Shown here piece by piece: positions 18,157-26,398 of a stretch of 54,744 nt of DNA (the first letter of the stretch is position 1; each line of letters starts with the position of its first letter). The position numbers and the translations under genes are program-made. The stretch covers positions 1 to 54,744 of the forward strand of contig SHYW01000020.1 in the NCBI GenBank assembly GCA_009692615.1, given 5' to 3'. The stretch is from Deltaproteobacteria bacterium. GTDB lineage: Bacteria > Desulfobacterota > Binatia > UBA9968. A model generated the notes under the pieces. The model saw nothing but the letters and a program-made list of their open reading frames with translations, did not search any database and was not told the origin of the DNA.

Positions 18157-19124
18157 TTTTTCGATGGCCATGTCTGCTCGCCGCGTGGCTCCTGTTCTTA
18201 GCTTCGAATGACACTGTCGCTCAGGAGCGGCGCAAGATTCGCATCTCCAACGCGCCGCTCAGTTATTCCGCGCTGCCGTTGGTGGCGGCGCGGGAATGGA
18301 AACTGTTTCAAGAGCAGGGTTTGGATGTCGAAGTGATTCTCATGCGCTCGTCGGCTGCCGTGGCGGCGCTGGCTTCCGGCGATCTCGATTATCAATCGGG
18401 CATCGGTCCGGCGAGCATCAGCGCGACTTTGAGCGGGCTGGATTCGCGCGCGCTTTGGTCCTCGACCAATCGCATCACCTATTGGCTCATGGCCAAGCCG
18501 GAATTCAAAAGCGTCAACGATCTACGGCGCAAAAAAATCGGCGTCTCGGGTTTGGGCGGCACCAGCCATGTCGCTTTAGCTTTGGCTCTCGAGAAGCGCG
18601 GTATCGGGCCGAAAGATTACACCGCGGTGTCGGTGCCGGGCGGCAATCTCGTGCAGTCGTTGGATTCCGGTTTCGTCGATGCCGCGGCGCTCAATCCGCC
18701 GACCATGTTTCACGCCCAGCGGCGCGGCTTTCTCCGCGTGCTCAATATCGGTTCGCTGGTGGAGATGGCGTCCGGCGGTCTGACCGCGATGACGCGGACG
18801 ATGCGCTCGCGTCCCGACGAAGTGAAGCGCATCATCCGCGCGCTGCAAATCGGCAAGCGCATGATGTTGGCATCGCGTGGGCGCACGTTGGCGTTGATCA
18901 TCGGCGTTTTGAAGATGGACAAAGACTCGGCGGCGGATACGTTCAAGGTCGTCGAGGCGAGCTTCAACGACACCGGCATTCCGACGCCCGAAGGCATCGC
19001 TAACATCATCAAAGCGATCAAAGCCGAGGGTCGCTTCACCGAGCGAAATATTTCATTCGACGAAGTCGCCGACCCAAGATTCGCCGTCGAGGTCGCCAAG
19101 GAGCTGGGCTATAAGCTGCCGTGA
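18153..19124 (+). CDS. NMT1/SsuA-type solute-binding protein
   Basis: A 323-aa exported binding protein whose ATG overlaps the stop of the DapA-like gene. The signal peptide is at residues 1-23 (WPCLLAAWLLFLAS, cleavage near TVAQE). Group features are VAAREWKLFQEQGLDVEVIL, AALASGDLDYQSGIG, LRRKKIGVSGLGGTSHVAL and a helical C-terminal lobe. Tight coupling to an aldolase-family enzyme suggests its ligand is, or yields, that enzyme's substrate. No permease lies nearby, so it would have to use a membrane complex encoded elsewhere. Confidence 0.9.
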   Translation: MIFRWPCLLAAWLLFLASNDTVAQERRKIRISNAPLSYSALPLVAAREWKLFQEQGLDVEVILMRSSAAVAALASGDLDYQSGIGPASISATLSGLDSRALWSSTNRITYWLMAKPEFKSVNDLRRKKIGVSGLGGTSHVALALALEKRGIGPKDYTAVSVPGGNLVQSLDSGFVDAAALNPPTMFHAQRRGFLRVLNIGSLVEMASGGLTAMTRTMRSRPDEVKRIIRALQIGKRMMLASRGRTLALIIGVLKMDKDSAADTFKVVEASFNDTGIPTPEGIANIIKAIKAEGRFTERNISFDEVADPRFAVEVAKELGYKLP

Positions 19125-19140
19125 ATCGGCTGCGGATTGA

Positions 19141-19208
19141 TTAACCGCAAAGAACGCAAAAGACGCAAAGTTAATCCGGGAAAGAGATTAACCGCAAAAG
19201 GCGCAAAA
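19141..19208. repeat. Two tandem TTAACCGCAAAG repeats
   Basis: TTAACCGCAAAGAACGCAAA followed by AGACGCAAAG (19141-19170) is repeated in shorter form at 19188-19208. The reverse complement occurs at 23408-23440, at the far side of the same group of genes, and at 47289-47312. It lies between convergent genes. It belongs to the dispersed CACCGCAGAG-like family by base pattern. Confidence 0.65.
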
Positions 19209-19276
19209 AACATTCCGGGTAAGGGCGAATGACATTCGCCCTGGGGTGAGGTGGCGGCTGGAGTTTGGTTCGGCGC

Positions 19277-20230
19277 TCAGCTTCCCACCGGCGCGAACAG
19301 TTCGCTCAGCGCCGGGCGATTCGGAATATATCCCTGTTCGTTGGCGTACTGGACAAACTTTTCCAACACGACTTGGTTCTCCGGCGTTAAGCCGTGTGCC
19401 CAAGGATTTTTGCCGAACAATTCTTCCTCGTCTTCCAAGATGAGCACCGCCGAGGGAAACGCCGAGCGCTTGGCATACTCGTAGGATTTGCGGCACAGCG
19501 CTTCGGCTTCGCTGAAAGCGTTCATCAAGCTCGAAACCAGCCAAGGCTGCTCGTCGAATAGTTTTTGCCGCACCACGAGAGTGTGGGTGATGGGGAAAAT
19601 TTTTGTTTTGCGAAAGTAGTCGTTGACCGTGGCGCGGGCGTCTTTGAAGAGGCGGCGGATGCGCGGGTCTTGGTTGCGAAAGGACGGCACGATGTTGGGC
19701 GGGATTAGGGCGTCGAGTTCGCCGCGCAGGAGCATCGCTTCGGTGGACTGATTGGCCATCGTGATGCTGACGTTCGCCGGCGCTTGAAAGCCGGCATCCT
19801 CCGACTCGGGCTCGGAGGTGAACCATTGGCAATCTTCGGGATGCACGCCGTAAAATTCTTGGAGAATGCCGCGCGCCCACAGACCGACGGTGAGGCGGTA
19901 TTGATCCATGCCGATTCTTTTGCCTTTCAAATCCTCGGGCCGCTCGATGCCGGCCGCCGACGAGCAGAAAATATAGGGGTGGATTTGCATGCGCAGCGGA
20001 AAGATTGGCAAGGCGATGACCGGTTCGCGCTTGGCGCGGGCCATGACGTACCACGACAGCGACATCTCGGCGATGTCGTATTCTTCGTAAACCGGGCGCA
20101 TGCAGGCCTCGCCGGGAATCGCTTGCGCGGTGGTAAACTTGATGCCTTCGGCGCTGACTTGGCCGGAGAGGATCGGCTGGGTGCGGTGATAGTCGGCGAG
20201 TAGAAGGCTGAGTTCCAGGTCTTGAGCCAT
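19277..20230 (-). CDS. 4,5-dihydroxyphthalate decarboxylase-like protein
   Basis: A 317-aa protein of the DHPD (Pht5-like) group, which has a periplasmic-binding-protein fold but no signal peptide. Diagnostic segments are an N-terminal strand LSLLLADYHRTQPILSG, a YDIAEMSLSWYVMAR motif, FPLRMQIHPYIF, a KGKRIGMDQYRLTVGLWARG loop and a C-terminal FGKNPWAHGLTPEN. The ATG at 20230 has GGGGGAAT upstream. It is the last gene of the minus-strand operon starting at 25696 and is more diverged than the pair at 21305 and 22330 (its HPYIF and DQYRLTV segments differ from their HTELSY and EYQQTAA). Decarboxylation of a hydroxylated aromatic acid is the family-based guess; a ligand-binding role is the alternative. 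Confidence 0.82.
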   Translation of the reverse strand: MAQDLELSLLLADYHRTQPILSGQVSAEGIKFTTAQAIPGEACMRPVYEEYDIAEMSLSWYVMARAKREPVIALPIFPLRMQIHPYIFCSSAAGIERPEDLKGKRIGMDQYRLTVGLWARGILQEFYGVHPEDCQWFTSEPESEDAGFQAPANVSITMANQSTEAMLLRGELDALIPPNIVPSFRNQDPRIRRLFKDARATVNDYFRKTKIFPITHTLVVRQKLFDEQPWLVSSLMNAFSEAEALCRKSYEYAKRSAFPSAVLILEDEEELFGKNPWAHGLTPENQVVLEKFVQYANEQGYIPNRPALSELFAPVGS

Positions 20231-20310
20231 GGTTTATTCCCCCGTCATGATTGTTTGGCGTCTATAGCGTTTCAACCCAAAACTCCAGACCCTAGACGCT
20301 AGACTTGCCT

Positions 20311-21285
20311 TCATCGGCTCTGCCCCAGCGCTTTGTTGAGAAACTGCCGGGTGAAAAATTTGTCCGCGCCGCCGAGTTTTTTCGCTTCTGCTTCGATGCG
20401 CGTGGCGGCGATCAGCGCGTCGATATCGTCTTTCGCGATGGCGAGCGAATAAACCGCGGCGAACTGATTGATCACTTGGCGTACGATGGCAGGTTCGCCG
20501 AACTTGTTTCGCTTAATCACGGCGTCGGCGACTTTCTCGCGATTGCCGGCGAGAAAATCCAAGCCGCGCTTGATGGCTCGCAGCATCGCTACCACGCCTT
20601 CCGGATCGTTGTCGGTTTTCTGCTTGCTCGAGACGATCACCACAAAGGGAAACCCCGGCATGACGCTGCCGATGTCGAAGAGGACTGGAAATCCCTTCTT
20701 TTCGAGGTCCAATTTTTCCAGGAAGGAAAACGGCGAAGCCTGGATCTTGCCGGTTTCCAGCGCTTGGGCGCGCGCCGGACTGTTGCCGACGCCGTAGAGG
20801 ATTTTGTAATCCCGGTCGCGCACCAGACCTTTTTTGGCTAAGCCCTCGACGGCGGCGAACTCGGCGATGCCGCCCGGACCGGTGACGCCGACGACTTTGC
20901 CTTTCAAGTCGGCGGCGCTGTTCATGCCTCTGGCGCCGAGCAGAGTGTAATCCATGTAAGGCTGAAGGCCGCTGATAATGGTCATCGGCGCGTTCTGCGC
21001 GATGGCGCGCACCGCCGCGACGCCGGCGACCAGCGTGTAGTCGACGGCGCCGCCGACTAGCGCGGCCATGGCGGTCGGTCCGCCGCGGATCAGTACCACC
21101 TTGATGTCGAGTCCTTCGGCGGCGAAAAAGCCAAAGTCTTGAGCGATCATGAGCGGTAGCGTGCCGTTTAGCGTCGGCGTGTTGGCGGCGAAGTTGACGG
21201 TTTTCAACGCCGCCGCGGCATTGACGCTGGAGAACCCATGCAAGGTGCTGAAAATTAGTAGAAGAACCCGCAGAGCTTTTTTCAT
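20311..21285 (-). CDS. NMT1/SsuA-type solute-binding protein
   Basis: A 324-aa exported binding protein (signal peptide MKKALRVLLLIFSTLHGFSS, cleavage near VNAAA). Group features are LPLMIAQDFGFFAAEGLDIK, RGGPTAMAALVGGAVDYTLV and LKGKVVGVTGPGGIAEFAAV. It lies inside the minus-strand operon between two DHPD-like genes, 19 bases from its upstream neighbour, so it is probably the uptake receptor for that pathway. It is the only gene of that operon with a signal peptide, which underlines that the DHPD-like proteins are cytoplasmic. Confidence 0.9.
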   Translation of the reverse strand: MKKALRVLLLIFSTLHGFSSVNAAAALKTVNFAANTPTLNGTLPLMIAQDFGFFAAEGLDIKVVLIRGGPTAMAALVGGAVDYTLVAGVAAVRAIAQNAPMTIISGLQPYMDYTLLGARGMNSAADLKGKVVGVTGPGGIAEFAAVEGLAKKGLVRDRDYKILYGVGNSPARAQALETGKIQASPFSFLEKLDLEKKGFPVLFDIGSVMPGFPFVVIVSSKQKTDNDPEGVVAMLRAIKRGLDFLAGNREKVADAVIKRNKFGEPAIVRQVINQFAAVYSLAIAKDDIDALIAATRIEAEAKKLGGADKFFTRQFLNKALGQSR

Positions 21286-21304
21286 GGATGATCCGCTGAT
21301 TGGC

Positions 21305-22318
21305 TCACAAATCCCGGGTGCTCTCGGCGAACAGTTCTTCGATCTGGGGCTTTTTCGTGATCAGTCCCTGCTCGAAGGAAAACTCGATGAGGGTTTCCAG
21401 CAGCTTGCGATTGGCCTTGACGCCGTAGGGAAAGGGATCGCTGCCGAACATTTCTTGGGTCTTGATAATATATTCCTTGCCGAAGAACAGCGCTGAAGGA
21501 ATACTGTCGGCCAACTTGGCGTTGAAATGTTCCTTGGCTTTTACGAAGCCGCTATACAAGTTGAACGCCACCCAAGGATATTTGCGATGGATATCGCCGC
21601 GAATGGTGTAGGCGTGGTTGACCGGCAGAAACCCCCACTTGGCGAAAAATCTTTTGCCTTCGGCCATGCGGTCGGGAAAGAGCATTTTAATTTTGCTCCA
21701 GTCGCCGTCGGCGCCGGTGATTTTATGCGAGCGGCCGAGCTGCGTAGGACTATGCTTGACTGGGCTGTTGATCGCCGCGACGTCGAGTTCTCGATTCACC
21801 AACATCGACGCCAAGCTTTTATCCGGCGGCACTCGATTGAACGAAATGCCCTTGGGCGGCGTGAAGCCGGTAACGCCGCCATGGCTCATCTCTTCAGTCC
21901 GTTCCATGTACCAGTGGACTTTGTACTGCGACACGCCGAAGTCATGGTCGAGGATGCCGCGCTGCCAGAGCGCCGCAGTCTGCTGATACTCGCTCACGCC
22001 GATGCGTTTGCCGACGATGTCCACCGGCTTCTCGATGGCCGAGTCGACGTGATAGGAAAGCTCGGTGTGAAACAGCCGGCGGCTGGGAAACACCGGCAGG
22101 GCGATCATGTCGAGGCCGCGCTCGCGGGCGATCAAATAAGACGACATCGACATCTCACCGATGGGAAACTCCATGTCACGCAGTTGGCGCAGGAAGGTCT
22201 CGGAGGGATGCGAATAGGTCGGCACGATCTTGATCGCTTCGGCCTGAACGATGCCGCGCATGAGCGGCTCGACGCGCTCGTTGAAGTTGGAAATAAATCC
22301 CAATTGAAGCTTTGCCAT
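21305..22318 (-). CDS. 4,5-dihydroxyphthalate decarboxylase-like protein, tandem copy 2
   Basis: A 337-aa signal-less DHPD-like protein. It is a close paralogue of the next gene upstream: both share LGFIS-FNERVEPLM, the PTYSHP-ETF-RQL segment, the EMSMSS stretch, the FPSRRLF-TELSYHVDS block, GVSQYK-HWYMER-EEMSHGG and a C-terminal EELFAES. The ATG at 22318 has GAGGAAA upstream, and the gene follows its paralogue after 11 bases. The tandem arrangement points to local duplication. Residues shared by all three copies in the operon are the best candidates for an active site. The family is known for decarboxylating 4,5-dihydroxyphthalate; the substrate here is unknown. Confidence 0.84.
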   Translation of the reverse strand: MAKLQLGFISNFNERVEPLMRGIVQAEAIKIVPTYSHPSETFLRQLRDMEFPIGEMSMSSYLIARERGLDMIALPVFPSRRLFHTELSYHVDSAIEKPVDIVGKRIGVSEYQQTAALWQRGILDHDFGVSQYKVHWYMERTEEMSHGGVTGFTPPKGISFNRVPPDKSLASMLVNRELDVAAINSPVKHSPTQLGRSHKITGADGDWSKIKMLFPDRMAEGKRFFAKWGFLPVNHAYTIRGDIHRKYPWVAFNLYSGFVKAKEHFNAKLADSIPSALFFGKEYIIKTQEMFGSDPFPYGVKANRKLLETLIEFSFEQGLITKKPQIEELFAESTRDL

Positions 22319-22329
22319 GGCGCTTTCCT

Positions 22330-23340
22330 CTAGGTGTCGAGCAGGCTTTCGGCGAACAGTTCTTCGACCTTCATCCGGCGTGGCGTCAAACCTTGCTCGT
22401 GGGAATAACCGGTGATGGTGTCGAGCATGGCGCGATTGGTTTTGATGCCGAAAGGGAACGGATCGGCACCGATGAGTTCGCGGGTCTGGGCGAGATACTC
22501 CTGGCCGAAGATCAGCGCGCTGGGAATCTGTTCCACCAACTTCGCCTGGGCGGCCGCTTTGGCGCGGATGAAGCCGTCGTATAGTTTTTCGGCGAGCCAG
22601 GGATATTTGCTGTGGATGTCGCCGCGGATGATGTAGGCGTGATTGACCGGCAGAAAGCCATGCTTTCGATAGAAGCGCGCGCCTTCGGCCATGCGGTCAG
22701 GAAACAAAGGTTTGATTTTGCTCCAGTCACCCTTGCCGGTGATGCGGCTGGAACGATCCAAGGCGTTGGCTTGCAGCACCCATGGGCTCGACACATGGGC
22801 GACGTCCAACTCGTTGGCCTGGAGCGTCGAGGCCAGGCTTTTGCTCTTTTCGATGCGGCTAAACGATATTCCCGCCGGCGGTTTGAAACCGGTGGCGCCG
22901 CCATGGCTCATCTCTTCGCTGCGTTCCATGTACCAGTGAATTTTGTATTGCGAGACGCCGAAATCATGTTCGAGGATACCGCGGATCCATAACGCCGCGG
23001 TCTGCTGATATTCCGCCACGCCAAGCCGCTTACCGGCGAGATCTTCCGGTTTCGTGATCCCCGAGTCGACGTGATAGGAAAGCTCGGTTTGAAACAGCCG
23101 GCGGCTGGGAAACGCCGGCAGGGCGATCATGTCGGCGCCCTGGGAGCGGGCGATCAAGAACGACGACATCGACATCTCCGCCACTTCGAACTCGCCAAAT
23201 TTTAATTGCCGCCAAAAAGTTTCGGCCGGATGAGAGTAAGTGGGAATCAATACCACGCCCTCGACCTCGATGGTGCCGTTCATCAGCGGCTCGACGCGTT
23301 CGTTGAAGGCGGAGATGAATCCTAAAGTCAGCTGTTCCAT
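22330..23340 (-). CDS. 4,5-dihydroxyphthalate decarboxylase-like protein, tandem copy 1
   Basis: A 336-aa paralogue of the gene at 21305, roughly 60 % identical by eye, also without a signal peptide. It keeps the FNERVEPLM N-terminus, VAEMSMSSFLIARSQG, the FPSRRLFQTELSYHVDSG block, LGVAEYQQTAALWIRGILEH and the DRMAEGARFYRKHGFLPVNH segment. Differences cluster in the second lobe (LDVAHVSSPWVLQAN against LDVAAINSPVKHSPT), which may reflect different substrates. It has a weak ribosome-binding site and lies 123 bases after the di-iron protein gene, across a repeat-bearing gap at 23370-23440. Confidence 0.84.
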   Translation of the reverse strand: MEQLTLGFISAFNERVEPLMNGTIEVEGVVLIPTYSHPAETFWRQLKFGEFEVAEMSMSSFLIARSQGADMIALPAFPSRRLFQTELSYHVDSGITKPEDLAGKRLGVAEYQQTAALWIRGILEHDFGVSQYKIHWYMERSEEMSHGGATGFKPPAGISFSRIEKSKSLASTLQANELDVAHVSSPWVLQANALDRSSRITGKGDWSKIKPLFPDRMAEGARFYRKHGFLPVNHAYIIRGDIHSKYPWLAEKLYDGFIRAKAAAQAKLVEQIPSALIFGQEYLAQTRELIGADPFPFGIKTNRAMLDTITGYSHEQGLTPRRMKVEELFAESLLDT

Positions 23341-23369
23341 TGATTTTGCATTGCGGCGTGCGGCAAATA

Positions 23370-23440
23370 GGGCGACCAGCCGGTCGCCCCTACATTTCCG
23401 AATTCTTTTTTTTGCGCTTTTTGCGCACTTTGCGGTTAAA
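23370..23440. repeat. GTAGGGGCGACC palindrome plus inverted TTAACCGCAAAG repeat
   Basis: GGGCGACC (23370-23377) and GGTCGCCC (23382-23389) form a perfect 8-bp stem with a 4-base loop, followed by CTAC as in the palindromes at 7574 and 50161. Next to it (23408-23440) is the reverse complement of the TTAACCGCAAAG repeat found at 19141. Two repeat families thus meet in one gap within an operon. Confidence 0.7.
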
Positions 23441-23463
23441 CAATCCGATTCCGAATCGTTGCT

Positions 23464-24150
23464 CTATTTGTCGTAGCCGTCGATGGACCAGATGTCGTAG
23501 AGTAGTTCCATGCGGCGAAAAGTCGCTTTGTAAGTTTGCTCTTGCAGCGCCGGCGAGTGGAGATATTTCACCGCGATCTCTTCGGCCAGGCTGCTGTGAT
23601 CTTCGTCGGCTTCCGCATGGACGGTGAAGAAACGCACGTCGTCGGGATTCATCTTGTAGTTTTTCAGCAAACCGTTGCCGATCGCTGCCGCCGCCGGCCC
23701 GAAGGTTCCCTCGGCGCCGATCTGAATCGACATGACGACGAACCAAGGCAAGGTGTGGATGATCAATTCGACATAATATAGATGCGCCGCGGTGGACGGA
23801 CGCAGCTCGGCGCTCTCCAACTGTTTCTGGGTGAGGCCGATGGAATTGGCGAAGCGAATCGCCAGCTCGTTATGGCCGGCGGTGCCGGTGTCCATGCCGC
23901 GGGTTTCTTCTTCGACCACGCCCCAAAGTTTTTGCGCGATCTCCGGATCGGTGCATGCCAAGTAGCGTAGCATACAGATGCGCGGCACAACGGCGCGAAA
24001 CTGATAGTCCTGAATCGCCCAGGCGCGAATCTGATCCATCGTCGCGGTGCCGTTGCAGACGGCTTTCAAGAACGGATGTTCGATGCGGATTTTTGGAAAG
24101 GCTTGGATGTCTTTCTTGAGCTGAGCGACGAATTCTTTGGATGTGGCCAT
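23464..24150 (-). CDS. Haem-oxygenase-like di-iron protein (HDO; TenA/PqqC superfamily)
   Basis: A 228-aa all-helical protein of the TenA/PqqC/CADD superfamily. Candidate iron ligands are visible: Glu80-82 and His93 on one helix pair, Glu147 in IGAEGTFG, and H178-x3-D182-x2-H185 (HAEADEDH). The HxxxDxxH triad is the hallmark that separates haem-oxygenase-like di-iron oxidases (CADD, UndA, SznF) from thiaminases and PqqC. Such enzymes use O2 for oxidative C-C or N-oxygenation chemistry. The ATG at 24150 has AGGAGGAA seven bases upstream. It is followed by decarboxylase-like genes and preceded by class II aldolase-family genes in one operon, so it likely acts on a carboxylated intermediate. The reaction is not known. 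Confidence 0.85.
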   Translation of the reverse strand: MATSKEFVAQLKKDIQAFPKIRIEHPFLKAVCNGTATMDQIRAWAIQDYQFRAVVPRICMLRYLACTDPEIAQKLWGVVEEETRGMDTGTAGHNELAIRFANSIGLTQKQLESAELRPSTAAHLYYVELIIHTLPWFVVMSIQIGAEGTFGPAAAAIGNGLLKNYKMNPDDVRFFTVHAEADEDHSSLAEEIAVKYLHSPALQEQTYKATFRRMELLYDIWSIDGYDK

Positions 24151-24205
24151 TGCGTGATTCCTCCTAGTTTCGGTTTTTATTTACAGGAGTGTTGGATGAG
24201 GTCCA

Positions 24206-24934
24206 TTACTCCAATGTACTTTTGTTTCTATTCAACCGGCCGACGAAATATTCCCAACCGCGCAGGGGAAAACGTTGGTCGGCGTTGTACACTTCAAGTT
24301 CTTCGGCGCTCAAATATTTCGGTTGACCGTGGAGCAGCGCCAAGTGATTCCACTCGCCCAACATCGCCAGCCTAGTCGTGCGTTCGATCATCTGCTCGAT
24401 GCTTTCGCCGACCACGGCGTCGCCGTGGGCGCGCATCAGCACCGCCGGGCCGTTACCCAACGCGTCGGCCAATTCGTTGCCGCGTTCGATGGTGCGCACC
24501 AAACCGACGCCTTGATAAACCGGCGGTCCGTCAGCGGAGAGAAACTTGCCATAATGATGCAGCGGCTTGAGCTTGATCGGTAAGACGCTGAAGATCGTGC
24601 TCCATTTGGAATGGGTATGCGCGACGCTGACGATTTCCGGCCGAGCTTTGAGAATGCAGGCGTGGATCGGCCACTCGTTGGGCGGAGTGGTCGCGCCGTC
24701 GAGATGGTTGCCGGCGAAATCCTGCATGATCAAGCGCTCGCGCGTCACCGCGCCGGGACTGATATTGGCGATGGTGATAAACGCGTCGGCGTCCGGCACG
24801 CGCACGCAGACGTGGCCGTATCCGTCGGTCACGCCTTCGTGATCGAGAATGTGACAGGCGGTGATGAGCTTGTCCGTCAGTTCTCTTAGTTCCGCTGAAT
24901 CGATCGTTGGAATGTCTTTGCGGGCGGCGGCCAT
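24206..24934 (-). CDS. Class II aldolase/adducin family protein (copy 2)
   Basis: A 242-aa Zn-dependent lyase-type protein. Metal-ligand motifs are H106-T-H108 (VAHTHSKW) and H170 (MRAHGDAVVG), with a conserved Glu87 in NEWPIHACI at the position of the catalytic acid/base. The family includes fuculose-phosphate aldolase and also 3,4-dihydroxyphthalate decarboxylase; there is no phosphate pocket I can recognise. The ATG at 24934 has AGGAG six bases upstream. It is a paralogue of the next gene upstream (24977), 42 bases away. Given three DHPD-like genes downstream, a decarboxylase role is at least as likely as an aldolase one. Confidence 0.87.
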   Translation of the reverse strand: MAAARKDIPTIDSAELRELTDKLITACHILDHEGVTDGYGHVCVRVPDADAFITIANISPGAVTRERLIMQDFAGNHLDGATTPPNEWPIHACILKARPEIVSVAHTHSKWSTIFSVLPIKLKPLHHYGKFLSADGPPVYQGVGLVRTIERGNELADALGNGPAVLMRAHGDAVVGESIEQMIERTTRLAMLGEWNHLALLHGQPKYLSAEELEVYNADQRFPLRGWEYFVGRLNRNKSTLE

Positions 24935-24976
24935 GAATACTCCTGAGCGCGAATCTATGCGTCGCTAACCAGCCTG

Positions 24977-25696
24977 TCAAACGCGCCGAGCGCCGAGCCG
25001 GCTCAAGAAATATTCCCACGGCCGTGCTGGAAAAGATCGGTCGCCGGCGAAGGTCGCGAGTTCCTCTTCGGTCAAGTAATCCGGCCCACCGTGCACCGCC
25101 GCGAGATGCGCCAGCTCGCCGAGAAACGCCAGCTGTACCGTGCGCAAGATCGCTTGCTCGACGCTGGTGCCGACCACGGCGTCGCCGTGGGCGCGCAGCA
25201 AGACCGCCGCGCCGTCTTTCAAAGCGCCGGCTAGCGCATCGCCGCGCTCGACCGAAGTGATCAGGCCGGCGTTGGGATAAATCGGCGCGCCGTTCACCGG
25301 CAGAAAGCGGCCATACATATGCGCCGGCCGCAGACCTTTTTTGAGCACGCTGAAGAGCGCGCTCCATTTCGAATGGGTGTGGCAAACGCTGTTGACGTCG
25401 GCGCGCGCTTTCATGATGCAGGCGTGAATAGGCCATTCGTAGGGCGCCGGTTGCGCGCCGCCCAAGTAGTTGCCGTCGAAGTCCAACAAGATGAGTTTGT
25501 CGAGGGCCGCACAGCCGGGACTGACTTGGGCAATCGTGATCAGCGCGTCATGGCCCGGCACGCGCGCGCTGACATGGCCGAAACCGTCGGTGATGCCTTG
25601 CTCATCGAGGATCAAGCAAGCGTTGACGACTTTGGCTTTGAGCTCTTTGAGTTCGGCCGAATCTAACGAGAGGCCTTGGTATGGATGTTTTGCCAT
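24977..25696 (-). CDS. Class II aldolase/adducin family protein (copy 1)
   Basis: A 239-aa paralogue of the previous entry and first gene of the seven-gene minus-strand operon. The ATG at 25696 is chosen because AAGGAA lies six bases upstream and it aligns with its paralogue; an in-frame ATG at 25750 has no such support. Glu87, H106-T-H108 (VCHTHSKW) and the RAHGDAVVG His are all kept. Shared features such as YEWPIHACI/NEWPIHACI and GKFLSADG/GRFLPVNG show duplication within the operon, paralleling the duplicated DHPD-like pair. Confidence 0.87.
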   Translation of the reverse strand: MAKHPYQGLSLDSAELKELKAKVVNACLILDEQGITDGFGHVSARVPGHDALITIAQVSPGCAALDKLILLDFDGNYLGGAQPAPYEWPIHACIMKARADVNSVCHTHSKWSALFSVLKKGLRPAHMYGRFLPVNGAPIYPNAGLITSVERGDALAGALKDGAAVLLRAHGDAVVGTSVEQAILRTVQLAFLGELAHLAAVHGGPDYLTEEELATFAGDRSFPARPWEYFLSRLGARRV

Positions 25697-25816
25697 GGAG
25701 TTCCTTAGGAATCGACAAGGTGGTTCCATTGGTTCTAGTCGTGCCGCCATGGGCTGTCAAGAAGATCGGCATGGGAGTTCATGTTTGCTGGCAATTGAGG
25801 CATAATTCGCAGTTAA

Positions 25817-26386
25817 GTGAAGCGCGAAGAAGAAACTGTTTGTCGTCTACAGCCGTATCAAGCGCCGGGTGATGGCATCATGGAGGTCTCGGTTCGGCTG
25901 CGGCGGACCGCGAGCGGACTTGATCTTCAATATTTCCTGTCGGGTGACATCGAGAAACTTGTCATTCCACCCTTGGGTCAACCACAACGAAGCGACCTTT
26001 TATGGCAACACACCTGCTTTGAAACTTTTCTGCGGTGTGGAGAAGCGCCCGCCTACTACGAATTTAATTTCGCACCATCGCGCCAGTGGGCAGTCTACGC
26101 ATTTCGCGGTTATCGTGAGCGCGCTCTGCTCGATGACGAGCGCTGGTCGCCAATTCTTTCGGTTCAATCCGGTGGTACAGCGATTGAGGTTTTTGTAACG
26201 ATCCCGCTGGATCCTTTGCCGATGTTGAAGGAAGCAGCAAAGCTGGGCATCGGCTTGTCAGCGGTGATAGAGTCCAGGGACGGCAAATTTTCCTATTGGG
26301 CATTGAAGCACCCCGCGGACAAGCCGGATTTTCATCATGCCGATTCCTTCGCTTTAGAACTCGTACTTCCTGAACAGAGCGCTTAA
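25817..26386 (+). CDS. DOMON-like domain protein
   Basis: A 189-aa beta-rich protein matching the DOMON-like family often found beside peptidoglycan-recycling genes. The signature LWQHTCFETFLRCGEAPAYY-EFNF-APSRQWAVYAFRGYR is clear, as is a C-terminal FSYWALKHP stretch. A GTG at 25817 is the best start in frame; there is no strong ribosome-binding site, so the true start could be slightly downstream. No signal peptide is seen. The stop is 12 bases before namZ, so the two are probably co-transcribed. The molecular function is not established; DOMON folds bind haem or sugars. Confidence 0.82.
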   Translation: MKREEETVCRLQPYQAPGDGIMEVSVRLRRTASGLDLQYFLSGDIEKLVIPPLGQPQRSDLLWQHTCFETFLRCGEAPAYYEFNFAPSRQWAVYAFRGYRERALLDDERWSPILSVQSGGTAIEVFVTIPLDPLPMLKEAAKLGIGLSAVIESRDGKFSYWALKHPADKPDFHHADSFALELVLPEQSA

Positions 26387-26398
26387 AATAGACTCACG

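Noticed and set aside
19277-23340. Treating the three DHPD-like proteins as ordinary periplasmic receptors
   Set aside because: All three lack signal peptides, while the true receptor in the same operon (20311) has one.
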